Assembly: GCF_027587195.1 (NCBI RefSeq)
Contig: NZ_JAPDDP010000015.1
Coordinates: 1 to 64,000, forward strand
Source: Solirubrobacter phytolaccae
Lineage (GTDB): Bacteria > Actinomycetota > Thermoleophilia > Solirubrobacterales > Solirubrobacteraceae
Direction: 5' to 3'
Length of the DNA: 64,000 bases
A model generated the notes under the pieces. That model saw only the letters and a program-made list of their open reading frames with translations, was not told the DNA's origin and did no database searches. Made by a program: the position numbers and the translations under genes. Each line of letters opens with the position of its first letter. The stretch's first letter is position 1. Below are positions 1 to 8,227 of the stretch, piece after piece.

Positions 1-73
1 CCGCGGGCGGCCACGCCGCGAGTCGCGGCGGCGCGCCGCGCCGCCGCGTCGGGGCGCGCTCCTCCCCTGGGCG

Positions 74-1345
74 GTGTCCGTGACCCTTCGCGCCCGCGTC
101 GCCGCGGCCGCGGCGGCCGCGATCGCCCTTGCCGTCCTGCTGCTCGTCGTGGCGGTCCCGAAGCTCCTCTCGGACGACCTGCGCGGCGAGCTCGACGGGA
201 GCCTGCGGCGCCAGGCGGCGGAGGTCGCCCGCCTGAACGCGACCGTCCCCGGGCAGCTCACCGAGGCCGGCGCGATCGAGGGCAGCGGACTGCTCGTGCA
301 GGTCGTCGATCGCAGCGGCCGGATCGTGGCGAGGTCCTCCGCGCTCGGTGGGCGCGTGCTTCCCATCGATCAGGCCGTTCTTCGCGATCGCCAGCCGCGG
401 CTCGCCGACGGGCGGCTCGGCACCGACCCGGTCCGGGTCTACACCGCCCCGTTGGGTGAGCTCGGAGCGGGCGAGGCGTCCGGTGGCGCGGTCGTGGTCG
501 CGTCCGATCTCGCCACCGTGGACAGCACGGTCGACCGGGCGCGCGTGCTGATCGCGATCTGCGCGCTCGTCGCCGCGCTGCTCGCCGCCGCCTTCGCGAC
601 CTGGATCACCCGCCGTGCCCTGCTGCCACTGACCCGCCTGTCGGCCGGCGCCCGCGCGATCGGCCGTTCGGGCGACGCGTCCCAGCGGCTCCCGGAGCCA
701 CCGATCGCGGACGAGATCGGCGAGCTGGCGCACACGCTCAACGCCATGCTCGCTTCGCTCGAACGTGCGCAGGAGGCCGAGCACCGCTTCGTCGGCGACG
801 CCTCGCACGAGCTGCGCACGCCGCTCACCGCGCTGCGCGGCAACGCCGCCTACCTCGCTAAGCATGGCCCCGACGAGGCGGTCGTCCAGGACATCGCCGA
901 CGGCGCCGAGCGCCTGACCGTCCTCCTCGACGACCTGCTCGCGCTGGCCCGCGAGGACGCCGCCGCGCCGCTCCAGGCCGAGCGCGTGCGCCTCGCGGAC
1001 CTGGCGCCGGACGCGATCATCGAACAGGACGCCTGGGTCGAGGGCGAGCGCGACGCGCTCCAGCGCGCCGTCGACAACCTCGTCCGCAACGCCCACAAGC
1101 ACGGCGCCGGGGCGGTCACGGTGACCGTCGGCGGCGACGGCACGCACGCGTTCGTGGCCGTCGAGGACGAGGGCGACGGTCCGTCCGATCCCGACCGCGT
1201 CTTTGAGCGCTTCCACCGTGGCCCGCAGGCCCAGGGCGAAGGCTCGGGCCTCGGCCTGGCGATCGTCAAGGCGATCGCGGAGCGCCACGGCGGCCGCGTC
1301 ACCGTCGACGGCGCCCGATTCACGCTCGTGCTGGACGAGCGCTAG
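74..1345 (+). CDS. Two-component sensor histidine kinase
   Basis: Membrane sensor kinase that autophosphorylates on histidine and passes the phosphate to a response regulator; the signal is unknown. The 423-aa protein shows TM1 at about 9-30, an extracytoplasmic part at 31-157, TM2 at 158-177, a HAMP linker to about 232, HisKA with H245 in DASHELRTP, and a HATPase domain with N335/N339 in DNLVRNAHKHG, the DEGDGP box and GSGLGL at 390-395. This is the EnvZ/OmpR-type orthodox layout. The chosen start is GTG; the frame stays open to the left window edge, so an earlier start is possible. A partner regulator would normally lie just upstream, outside the window; the first 73 bases do not resolve into a recognisable C-terminus. 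The 3' end overlaps the next convergent gene by 4 nt. Confidence 0.9.
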   Translation: MSVTLRARVAAAAAAAIALAVLLLVVAVPKLLSDDLRGELDGSLRRQAAEVARLNATVPGQLTEAGAIEGSGLLVQVVDRSGRIVARSSALGGRVLPIDQAVLRDRQPRLADGRLGTDPVRVYTAPLGELGAGEASGGAVVVASDLATVDSTVDRARVLIAICALVAALLAAAFATWITRRALLPLTRLSAGARAIGRSGDASQRLPEPPIADEIGELAHTLNAMLASLERAQEAEHRFVGDASHELRTPLTALRGNAAYLAKHGPDEAVVQDIADGAERLTVLLDDLLALAREDAAAPLQAERVRLADLAPDAIIEQDAWVEGERDALQRAVDNLVRNAHKHGAGAVTVTVGGDGTHAFVAVEDEGDGPSDPDRVFERFHRGPQAQGEGSGLGLAIVKAIAERHGGRVTVDGARFTLVLDER

Positions 1346-1620
1346 ATCAGCGGCACGCCGAAGACGCGGCGGATGCCGTCCTCCTCGGAGACCTCGTCGT
1401 CGTCCAGCTCGTCGTAGTCGTCCGGGTGGACGAGGATCTCGACCGCGCGCTCGGTCATCTGCGCGTCGAGGTCCAGCGCCTCGGCGCGTTCGGGCGACAG
1501 GGAGACCGCGGCCACCGCGCCGGGCAGGGCGCTCTCGGTCACGCGGACGGACGCCACCGGCCGCTCGGCACGGCGCGCTTCATCGAGTTCGCGCCGGATG
1601 GCGTCGGCAACCTGGGTCAT
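1342..1620 (-). CDS. Small acidic protein of unknown function
   Basis: A 92-aa cytoplasmic protein with no signal peptide or membrane segment. The N-terminal third is charged and probably helical (AIRRELDEARRAERP); the C-terminal third is strongly acidic (DDYDELDDDEVSEEDG). I do not recognise a family. It reads toward the sensor kinase and overlaps its stop codon by 4 nt; it is divergent from the LolA-like gene with a 62-bp gap that must hold both promoters. Coding status rests on typical codon bias, an ATG start and the neat fit between neighbours. Confidence 0.6.
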   Translation of the reverse strand: MTQVADAIRRELDEARRAERPVASVRVTESALPGAVAAVSLSPERAEALDLDAQMTERAVEILVHPDDYDELDDDEVSEEDGIRRVFGVPLI

Positions 1621-1682
1621 CGGGTGACATCCTGGTTCGTTGTCAAAGAACTCTCAAGGTCCGCCCGTAGAACTGGCCCACG

Positions 1683-2849
1683 ATGAGACGACTCCGCACC
1701 GCATCCACCCGCCGCCTGCTGACGATCGTCGCTGTCCTCGTCGCCGCCGTCACCGGCGCCGGGATCGCCCAGGCCGCGCTCACCACGGGTGAGAAGCCCG
1801 CTCCCAAGCCGCTGGACCGCGCGCTCTTCGACGCCGCCAACGCCAAGCCCGTCGAGGGCGTGACCGCGCGCATCAAGTTCTCCAACAACCTGCTCCCGTC
1901 CGGGTCGCTGCCGCAGGGCACCGCCTCCCCGGTGCTCACGGGCGCGACCGGCCGTCTGTGGCTGTCCGACGACGGCAAGCTGCGGCTCGAGCTGCAGTCG
2001 GAGAACGGCGACGCGCAGATCGTCGCCGACGGCAAGCGCTACCTGATCTACGACGCGGCCACGAAGACCGCGATCACGGGCAAGCTGCACACCGCTGACA
2101 AGACGCCGCAGACCCAGAAGCAGCCAGGCCTGTCGGGCATCCAGGCCGCGCTCGACCAGCTCGGCCAGGCGTGGACGTTCTCCGGCGCGCAGCCGTCGAA
2201 CACCGCCGGGCAGCCGAGCTACACCGTGCGGATCGCCCCCAAGGACGACGGCGGCCTCCTTGGCGCTGCCGAGCTGGCCTGGGACGCGGCCCGCGGGGTC
2301 CCGCTGCGCGCCGCGATCTACGCGCAGGGCGACGCGAACCCCGTGCTCGAGCTCGAGGCGACCGACGTCAGCTACGGCGAGATCCCGGCCGCCAAGGTCT
2401 CCACCACGCCGCCCGCCGGCGCGCGCGTGACGGAGATCGACCCGGCGCTGCGGATGGACGCGCAGGGCAAGCCGACCGCCGTCGAGGGCGTCGAGGCCGT
2501 GCAGCGGGAGCTGGACTTCCCGCTCGCCGCGCCCGCCGAGCTGGCCGGCCTGCCGCGCCGGGCCGTGCGGTTGATCAAGTCGGGCGACCAGACCGGCGCG
2601 ATCAGCACCTACGGCCAGGGCCTGGGCCAGATCCTGGTGTTCCAGTCCAAGGCCCAGCCGGGCAAGAACTCGGCGCTGGCGCCCGGTGGGCTCACGCTCC
2701 CGCAGGTCAACATCGACGGCGCGACGGGCTCCGAGCTCGCGACCGCCCTCGGCACGCTGCTGACCTTCACGCGCGAAGGCGTGCAGTACATCGTGCTCGG
2801 CTCGGTGCCGCCGATCGCGGCCGAGAACGCCGCACGGGACCTGAAGTGA
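1683..2849 (+). CDS. LolA/RseB-like exported protein
   Basis: Exported 388-aa protein with an N-terminal signal or anchor segment (about residues 12-32, ending in GIAQA). The body reads as a LolA/MucB-type half-barrel: a GRLWLSDDGKLRLELQ strand pair, an IVADGKRYLIYD strand pair, and later an AELAWDAARGVPLRAAIYA strand pair. Such folds bind lipids or act as periplasmic sensors. The C-terminal 120 residues (LVFQSKAQPG, YIVLGSVPP) form a second alpha/beta region. Its stop overlaps the start of the ABC ATPase (GTGA), so it is the first gene of a three-gene operon and may sense or deliver the exporter's substrate. The family call is from fold-like patterns, the transporter link from gene order; the substrate is unknown. 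Confidence 0.7.
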   Translation: MRRLRTASTRRLLTIVAVLVAAVTGAGIAQAALTTGEKPAPKPLDRALFDAANAKPVEGVTARIKFSNNLLPSGSLPQGTASPVLTGATGRLWLSDDGKLRLELQSENGDAQIVADGKRYLIYDAATKTAITGKLHTADKTPQTQKQPGLSGIQAALDQLGQAWTFSGAQPSNTAGQPSYTVRIAPKDDGGLLGAAELAWDAARGVPLRAAIYAQGDANPVLELEATDVSYGEIPAAKVSTTPPAGARVTEIDPALRMDAQGKPTAVEGVEAVQRELDFPLAAPAELAGLPRRAVRLIKSGDQTGAISTYGQGLGQILVFQSKAQPGKNSALAPGGLTLPQVNIDGATGSELATALGTLLTFTREGVQYIVLGSVPPIAAENAARDLK

Positions 2850-3784
2850 CCGCAGCGATCGAGGCTCGCGGCCTCGTCAAGCGCTACGGCGAGCTGACGG
2901 CAGTCGACCACGTCGACCTGACCGTCCGCTCCGGCGACGTCTACGGCTACCTCGGGCCGAACGGCGCCGGGAAGACGACGTCGCTGCGGATGCTGCTCGG
3001 CCTGATCCGGCCGGATGAGGGCAGCGCGAAGCTGTTCGGCCATGACCCGCTCGTCGAGGGCGCCCGCGCCCTCGACGGCGTGGCCGGGTTCGTGGAGGCG
3101 CCGCGCTTCTACCCGTACCTGTCCGCGCGCAAGAACCTCGAGCTCGTCGCCGCCCTCGACGGCGGCGACGCGAAGGACCGCATCGAGGACGCGCTCGAGA
3201 CGGTCGACCTGACCGGCCGCCAGCACGACAAGGTCCGCGGCTATTCGCACGGCATGAAGCAGCGCCTCGGGATCGCCGGGGCGCTGCTGCGCGACCCGAG
3301 GCTGCTGCTGCTCGACGAGCCGACCACCGGCCTCGACCCCGCGGGCATGCGCGACATGCGCGCGCTCGTGCACCGCCTCGCCGAGGACGGCCTGACGGTC
3401 CTGCTCTCCAGCCACCTGATGAGCGAGGTCGAGGACCTGTGCGACCGGGTCGCGATCGTCACCCGCGGGCGCGTCGTCTACGAGGGCGCGCTGGACGAGC
3501 TAATCGCCACGACCGCCGGCCGCTACGACGTCCGCACCACCGACGACGCCGAGGCGGCGCTGATCGCCCGCCGCGCGCGCGGCATCCGCGGCGTGACCGT
3601 CTCCCGCGCCGGCCTCTCGCTCGAGGGCGACGAGACCGCCGTCGCGCACCTGACGCTGGACCTCGCCCAGGCCGGCATCGGCCTGCGCGCGCTCGTCCCC
3701 CGCACCGCCACGCTCGAGGAGCTGTTCTTCCGCATGACCGAAGGCTCGGCGGACGCCGAGGCCCCCGCGCTGGTGCCTGCATGA
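2846..3784 (+). CDS. ABC transporter ATP-binding protein
   Basis: Cytoplasmic ATPase subunit of a two-component ABC exporter, 312 aa. It carries Walker A GPNGAGKT at about 37-44, the signature YSHGMKQRL (SHGMKQ in place of LSGGQ, usual in this exporter class), Walker B LLLLDEPTTGLD, and the switch histidine in LSSHLMSEVE. The C-terminal 80 residues resemble the accessory region of CcmA/NatA-type ATPases. The GTG start at 2846 overlaps the upstream stop as GTGA, which is why I prefer it over the longer open frame extending back to 2171. The stop overlaps the permease start as ATGA. All three genes therefore appear translationally coupled. Confidence 0.92.
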   Translation: MTAAIEARGLVKRYGELTAVDHVDLTVRSGDVYGYLGPNGAGKTTSLRMLLGLIRPDEGSAKLFGHDPLVEGARALDGVAGFVEAPRFYPYLSARKNLELVAALDGGDAKDRIEDALETVDLTGRQHDKVRGYSHGMKQRLGIAGALLRDPRLLLLDEPTTGLDPAGMRDMRALVHRLAEDGLTVLLSSHLMSEVEDLCDRVAIVTRGRVVYEGALDELIATTAGRYDVRTTDDAEAALIARRARGIRGVTVSRAGLSLEGDETAVAHLTLDLAQAGIGLRALVPRTATLEELFFRMTEGSADAEAPALVPA

Positions 3785-4608
3785 GTGCCGCGGCGGTCCA
3801 CACGCGCACGATCTACACGTGGGAGGTCCGCAAGCTCGCGGCCCAGAAGCGCACCTACATCGGGCTGGCCTGCGCGCTGCTCGTCCCGCTGATCTTCATC
3901 GTCTCGCTGCTCGCCGACGATGGGAGCCCAGAAGGCGTCCCGTTCGCCGACACCGTGCGCGAGACCGGCCTCACGATCCCGCTCGTCGGCCTGTTCTTCG
4001 GCGCGTTCTGGTTCTTCCCGCTCGTCACCGCGCTCGTCGCGGGCGACATCGTCGCGGCCGAGGACGGCCACGGCACGCTGAAGACGATCCTCACCCGCTC
4101 CGCCGACCGCTGGCAGATCTTCGTCGCCAAAGTCCTCGCGGCGCTCACGTACTCGTTCGGCGCCCTCGTGCTGTTCGTGCTCGTCAGCACGGTGCTCGGC
4201 GGGATCTTCTGGGGCTTCGACCCGCTCGTCTCGCTGTCCGGCACCGAGATCTCGATGGGCCGCTCGCTGCTGCTCGTCGGCGGAGCGACGCTCGCCTACG
4301 CCCTCCCCATCTTCGCCGTCACCTCGATCGCGATCCTGCTGTCCACTACGACCAAGAACAGCGCCGCGGCCGTCGTCACGACCCTGATGCTGTCGCTGAT
4401 CATGCAGCTGCTCGGGATCGTCTCGGCGCTGGACTTCCTCCGCCCCTACCTCCTCCCCCAGCAGTTCAACGCCTGGCAAGGCCTGCTGCGCGAGCCGATC
4501 GACTGGGGCCCGATCGTCCGCGCCGCCTGGGTTTCCGCCCTCTACGGCATCCCGTGCCTGGCCTGGGCGTTCGCGCACTTCCTCCGCCGCGACGTGACGG
4601 GTGGGTGA
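3781..4608 (+). CDS. ABC transporter permease (ABC-2 type)
   Basis: Integral membrane partner of the preceding ATPase, 275 aa. A short cytoplasmic N-terminus (YTWEVRKLAAQKRTYIG) leads into about six membrane segments: residues ~28-45, 65-87, 117-140, 160-185, 195-215 and 245-265. It carries the typical ABC-2 motif EDGHGTLKTILTRS just after the second segment. ATG at 3781 overlaps the ATPase stop by 4 nt. The closest match in layout is the bacitracin/sodium exporter type, but substrate cannot be read from sequence. It is the last gene of the LolA-like/ATPase/permease operon. Confidence 0.88.
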   Translation: MSAAAVHTRTIYTWEVRKLAAQKRTYIGLACALLVPLIFIVSLLADDGSPEGVPFADTVRETGLTIPLVGLFFGAFWFFPLVTALVAGDIVAAEDGHGTLKTILTRSADRWQIFVAKVLAALTYSFGALVLFVLVSTVLGGIFWGFDPLVSLSGTEISMGRSLLLVGGATLAYALPIFAVTSIAILLSTTTKNSAAAVVTTLMLSLIMQLLGIVSALDFLRPYLLPQQFNAWQGLLREPIDWGPIVRAAWVSALYGIPCLAWAFAHFLRRDVTGG

Positions 4609-4673
4609 GCCGCAGCGGTAAGCGTCCGCCCCGCTATACACGAAGCCCTGAGCGCTGTGCTCAGAATAGCGCC

Positions 4674-5324
4674 ATGAAACTTCCTGCGTTGAACTGGCTC
4701 GCGCGGCTCATCTGCTCCCTCCGGTTGACGCGCCTCGCGAGCTTTGGCCTCGTAGGCGCGATCCTCATCGCTGGACTCGGGCACGCCGGCGTCGACGAGG
4801 GCTGGGGCGTTCGCAGTCCGTGGGTCGGGATCGCGATCACGGTCACCGGCCTGTCGGCTGCAGCTGCGGCCGGTTCGCGAAACCGCGGGACTGTTGACCG
4901 CGACCGGCGCGACGAGGCGTTCGCGACCCTTGTTCTGGTGGTTCTCGCCTTGGCGGCGGTGTGCGTGAGCCGAGAGCAACTTCCGCCTCGTCCCATCATC
5001 TTCCTGGTCCTTGGCGTGCTCGCCGTGGCGGGCGCGATCATCGGGTGCAACCAGCGCACACCGGCCGCGTGCAAGCGCGAGGAGAACTCGACCCTGAGCC
5101 ACTGGGCGGCGTCGTGGGAAGTCGTCAAACGCCCGCTGGTGTGGCGCGGGCTCACGCTGCTCGGCGTGATGCTCGCGGCGTCCGCCCAGATCTTCGAGAG
5201 CAGTGACCGCGACAGCGCGCGGCAAGCGATTGCGAACGTGTGCGAAGGACTCGACACGCGCCCGAGTGGCGGATGCGACGCGCTCGCGCTCCGTGCGCTC
5301 CCGAAGGCACCGGGTGAACAATGA
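4674..5324 (+). CDS. Multi-pass membrane protein of unknown function
   Basis: A 216-aa protein with a short positively charged N-terminus and about five hydrophobic segments (residues ~20-40, 48-66, 85-101, 108-126, 160-175), ending in a hydrophilic tail with two cysteines (NVCEGLD, GGCDALA). No family is recognised. The codon choice is somewhat less GC-biased than its neighbours (for example ATAGCGCCATGAAACTT around the start), which may hint at a more recent arrival. It stands alone: 65 bp after the permease and 47 bp before the Bax-inhibitor gene, same strand. Confidence 0.6.
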   Translation: MKLPALNWLARLICSLRLTRLASFGLVGAILIAGLGHAGVDEGWGVRSPWVGIAITVTGLSAAAAAGSRNRGTVDRDRRDEAFATLVLVVLALAAVCVSREQLPPRPIIFLVLGVLAVAGAIIGCNQRTPAACKREENSTLSHWAASWEVVKRPLVWRGLTLLGVMLAASAQIFESSDRDSARQAIANVCEGLDTRPSGGCDALALRALPKAPGEQ

Positions 5325-5371
5325 TCGGTGAGCGGCTCTGAAACCGCTGATCGCGGGTATATCCTCGCCCC

Positions 5372-6022
5372 ATGAGTTTCATCGAGGCCTCATCTACCGG
5401 CGTCCGCGAGCGCAGCGTCGCCACGATCATGGGTCAGGTCCTGACCCTCGTCGCCGCCGCGATCGGCCTGTTCGCGTTCGCGACCTACCTCGGCCGTGAC
5501 CTGACGTTCGAGACGGCGCGGATCTTCTCCATCGTCGGCCTGGTCATGCTCGTCGCGACCTGGTTCGTCTCCGCCCTGCGCGTCGGCTCGCTGGGCATCT
5601 TCTGGCTGATGGCGATCGCGTCCGCGATCGGCTTCGGGTTCGCTCCCGTGCTGGCCTTCTACGCGGAGGCCAACCCGAGCTCGGTGACGAGCGCCGCCGC
5701 CATCACCACGCTCACCGTGCTCGGCATGGCCGCCGCGGGCTTCGTCACGAGCAAGGACCTCGTCGGCTGGATGAAGCCGCTGTCGTTCATCGTGCTCGGC
5801 GCGGTCGTCGTCTCCCTCGGCGCGCTGATCTTCGGCGGCCTGGGCACGCTGTCGCCGTTCATCTCGATCGTGATCCTGCTCGCCTCGGCGCTGCTGATCC
5901 TGGTCGACTTCAACTACGTGCGCAAGCACGCCACCGAGGACGACGTCGTGTGGCTCGCGACGGGCATCTTCGTCTCGATCATCAACATCTTCATGAGCCT
6001 GTTGAACCTGTTCAACCGGTGA
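5372..6022 (+). CDS. Bax inhibitor-1 / YbhL family membrane protein
   Basis: 216-aa protein with seven hydrophobic segments spread over the whole length, fitting the BI-1/TMBIM fold, a family of membrane channels or stress-related proteins. Supporting features are the length, the run of short transmembrane helices, the LVDFNYVRK stretch after the sixth helix (family: aspartate in a D-x-x-x-I/V context) and the C-terminal FVSIINIFMSLLNLFNR helix, typical of the family. Its last 11 nt overlap the end of the convergent NHL-repeat gene. Function in bacteria of this group is not established; calcium leak or membrane stress is the family-level expectation. Confidence 0.8.
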   Translation: MSFIEASSTGVRERSVATIMGQVLTLVAAAIGLFAFATYLGRDLTFETARIFSIVGLVMLVATWFVSALRVGSLGIFWLMAIASAIGFGFAPVLAFYAEANPSSVTSAAAITTLTVLGMAAAGFVTSKDLVGWMKPLSFIVLGAVVVSLGALIFGGLGTLSPFISIVILLASALLILVDFNYVRKHATEDDVVWLATGIFVSIINIFMSLLNLFNR

Positions 6023-8180
6023 CGTTGATCCGCCGCGTGACGACCCTCGGCGAGGTGTCGGTGGTCGTGGCGGTGACCTGAACGTCCGCGGTCAGCGCGC
6101 GCTTGCCCTTGAGCGCGCGCGCCAGCGACCGCACGCCGGCCTGGCTCAGCCGCGGCCGCACCGTCACCGTGTTGCCCGCCGGCAGCGTCTGCGGCGTGAA
6201 GGCGAGCTTGACGGCCGGCTTCTTCTTGCCCCGAGGTGTGAGCGTGACCACCGCGGTGATGCGGCAGCGCACGTCGCAACGCACCCGCAGCGGGAACTGG
6301 CGGACGCCGAGGATGCCGCTCGTGCGCGTCGGCTCGAGGAAGACCTCCGGCGGGACCGGGTCCGGCTGGGTCGCGAGGATCGGGTTCGGCGGCGGCGTGA
6401 TCGCCGGCAGCGAGGCGCACGCGCCCGTCGGCGGGACCTGGAACTGCTGCAGGCGGTTGTTGTCGGCCTCGGCCACGGTCACGGTCCCGTTGCAGGAGAC
6501 GGAGATGCCGGTCGGCTCGATGAACTGGCCCGGGCCGGTGCCGCGCGTGCCGAACGCGGCCAGCGCCACGCCGTCGGGCGAGTAGGAGACCACGCGGTCG
6601 TTGCCGCGGTCGGCCACCCACACGTTGCCCGCGCCGTCGAGCGTGACTTCCGCCGGGGACTTGAGCTCGCCGACGCCGATCTCGGCCAGGTCGCCGCCCG
6701 AACCCGTCATCACGGAGATGCGATTCGTGCCGGCGTCGCTGGCGTAGACGCGGCTGCCGTCAGCGGATACGGCGACACCCCGGAGGGCGCGGAAGCGGCC
6801 GATCGAGCCGATGTGCGTGCCGCTCGTCCGGAAGCGCACGATCCGCCCGTTGCCGGTGTCGGCGACGTAGACGACGCCCTGCGGGGAGACGGCGACCGCG
6901 CTCGGCGCGAGCAGCTGCCCGGCCTTGGTGCCGCGTGAGCCGATCGTGCGGATGATCTTGCCCCCGCGGTCGAAGACGAGCACGCGCGAGCGCTGCTGAT
7001 CGAGCACGTACAGCATTCCGCTCGCGTCAAAAGCGACGGACACCGGATCCGGGAGCAGCGTCGGCCCGGGTGCCGGCGCGCCGAACGCGGCGACGACGCC
7101 GCCGTCCGGGCGCAGCAGCTGGACGCGGCCGTTGACCGAGTCGGCGACGGCCCGCACACCGCTCGCGTCGGCCGCGACCCCGAGCGGGCGGATGAACTGC
7201 CCGGTCACGCGGCCGCTCGAGCCGAGCCAGCCCTTCGGCGCGCCACCCACGTCGAAGACGTCGATCCGGTTGCCGCCCGGGTCGGCCACGTACGTGTTGC
7301 CGGTGTTGTCGACGCTCAGCCCGCGCGGGTACTGCAGCTGCCCGAGCTTGGAGCCGTAGGAGCCCCAGCGGCCGCGGTAGGTGTAGTTCGGCGCGGGGCC
7401 GTAGCGGACGACGCGGTGGTTGATGTTGTCGGCCACGAAGACGCGCCCGAGCGGGTCGATCGCGACGTCGTACGGGAAGCTCAGCTGCTCGGGCTTGGGG
7501 CCGGGCCCGGAGCCGAACGTCGTGAGCTGGTTGCCGTTGTAGTCGAAGACCACCATCCGGTGGCCGTTGTCGTCGGCCACGATCAGCCGTCCGCCGCGCG
7601 CGGCCAGCCCCTGCGGGCGCTTGACCGTGCCCTTCGGGACGATCACGCTCGGGTTGCTGCCGTCCAGCGCCATCCGCTGGATCCGGTCGTTGCGCGTGTC
7701 GGCGACGAAGAGGTAGCCGTCCGCGATCGCGAGCCCGCCGCCCGCGCCGGAGTCGTTGCCACCGCCGGCCCCGAACCGGAACGAGATCGGCGAGTCCGGG
7801 CCGCCCCACTCCCCCAGGAGCGTCCCGTCGGCGGCGAAGCGCACGATCCGGTCGTTGCCGTCCGCGATGTAGACCGAGCTGTCCGGGCCGACGACGACCG
7901 CGCCGACCGAGCTCAGCTGGTCCGGGCCGCCCAGCTCACGCGCGAACTTGCCGTCCGGGCCGAAGACCTGGATGGCGTGCGAGTACTGGTCGGCGACGTA
8001 CACCGAGCCGTCGGGGCCGACGGCGGACGCCTGCGGGAAGCGCAGGACGCCACCCGTGCGGTTGCCGACGACCGAGGACGCGGAGTACGGGCAGGGATCG
8101 GCGCCCGGGCAGGGCGCGGCGGTGGCGGTCGCGGGCACGACCATGAGCGCAGCGAGAATCACGACGACGAGTCGAAGCAT
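6012..8180 (-). CDS. Secreted NHL-repeat beta-propeller protein
   Basis: 722-aa exported protein: signal peptide at 1-22 (VVVILAALMVVPATATAA), then about ten NHL repeats of the pattern G.F..P.GVAVD..G.VYVADT.N.RI..F (for example VYVADTGNGRIVRF, VFVADNINHRVVRY), enough for one or two propellers. The last ~100 residues are a separate beta-sandwich module with a Cys pair (CDVRC) and the LPAGNTVTVRPRL segment, shared with other secreted proteins here. The ATG at 8180 has a good ribosome-binding site (GGGAGCCC, 5-7 nt away); the TTG at 8183 does not improve it. It lies 47 bp downstream of the LCP gene on the same strand and may be co-transcribed, which suggests an envelope location. Ligand unknown. 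Confidence 0.88.
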   Translation of the reverse strand: MLRLVVVILAALMVVPATATAAPCPGADPCPYSASSVVGNRTGGVLRFPQASAVGPDGSVYVADQYSHAIQVFGPDGKFARELGGPDQLSSVGAVVVGPDSSVYIADGNDRIVRFAADGTLLGEWGGPDSPISFRFGAGGGNDSGAGGGLAIADGYLFVADTRNDRIQRMALDGSNPSVIVPKGTVKRPQGLAARGGRLIVADDNGHRMVVFDYNGNQLTTFGSGPGPKPEQLSFPYDVAIDPLGRVFVADNINHRVVRYGPAPNYTYRGRWGSYGSKLGQLQYPRGLSVDNTGNTYVADPGGNRIDVFDVGGAPKGWLGSSGRVTGQFIRPLGVAADASGVRAVADSVNGRVQLLRPDGGVVAAFGAPAPGPTLLPDPVSVAFDASGMLYVLDQQRSRVLVFDRGGKIIRTIGSRGTKAGQLLAPSAVAVSPQGVVYVADTGNGRIVRFRTSGTHIGSIGRFRALRGVAVSADGSRVYASDAGTNRISVMTGSGGDLAEIGVGELKSPAEVTLDGAGNVWVADRGNDRVVSYSPDGVALAAFGTRGTGPGQFIEPTGISVSCNGTVTVAEADNNRLQQFQVPPTGACASLPAITPPPNPILATQPDPVPPEVFLEPTRTSGILGVRQFPLRVRCDVRCRITAVVTLTPRGKKKPAVKLAFTPQTLPAGNTVTVRPRLSQAGVRSLARALKGKRALTADVQVTATTTDTSPRVVTRRINVTG

Positions 8181-8227
8181 CAAGGGCTCCCAACCCGAGG
8201 AAGGCGTGGAAGTCGCGCTTGCCGCGC

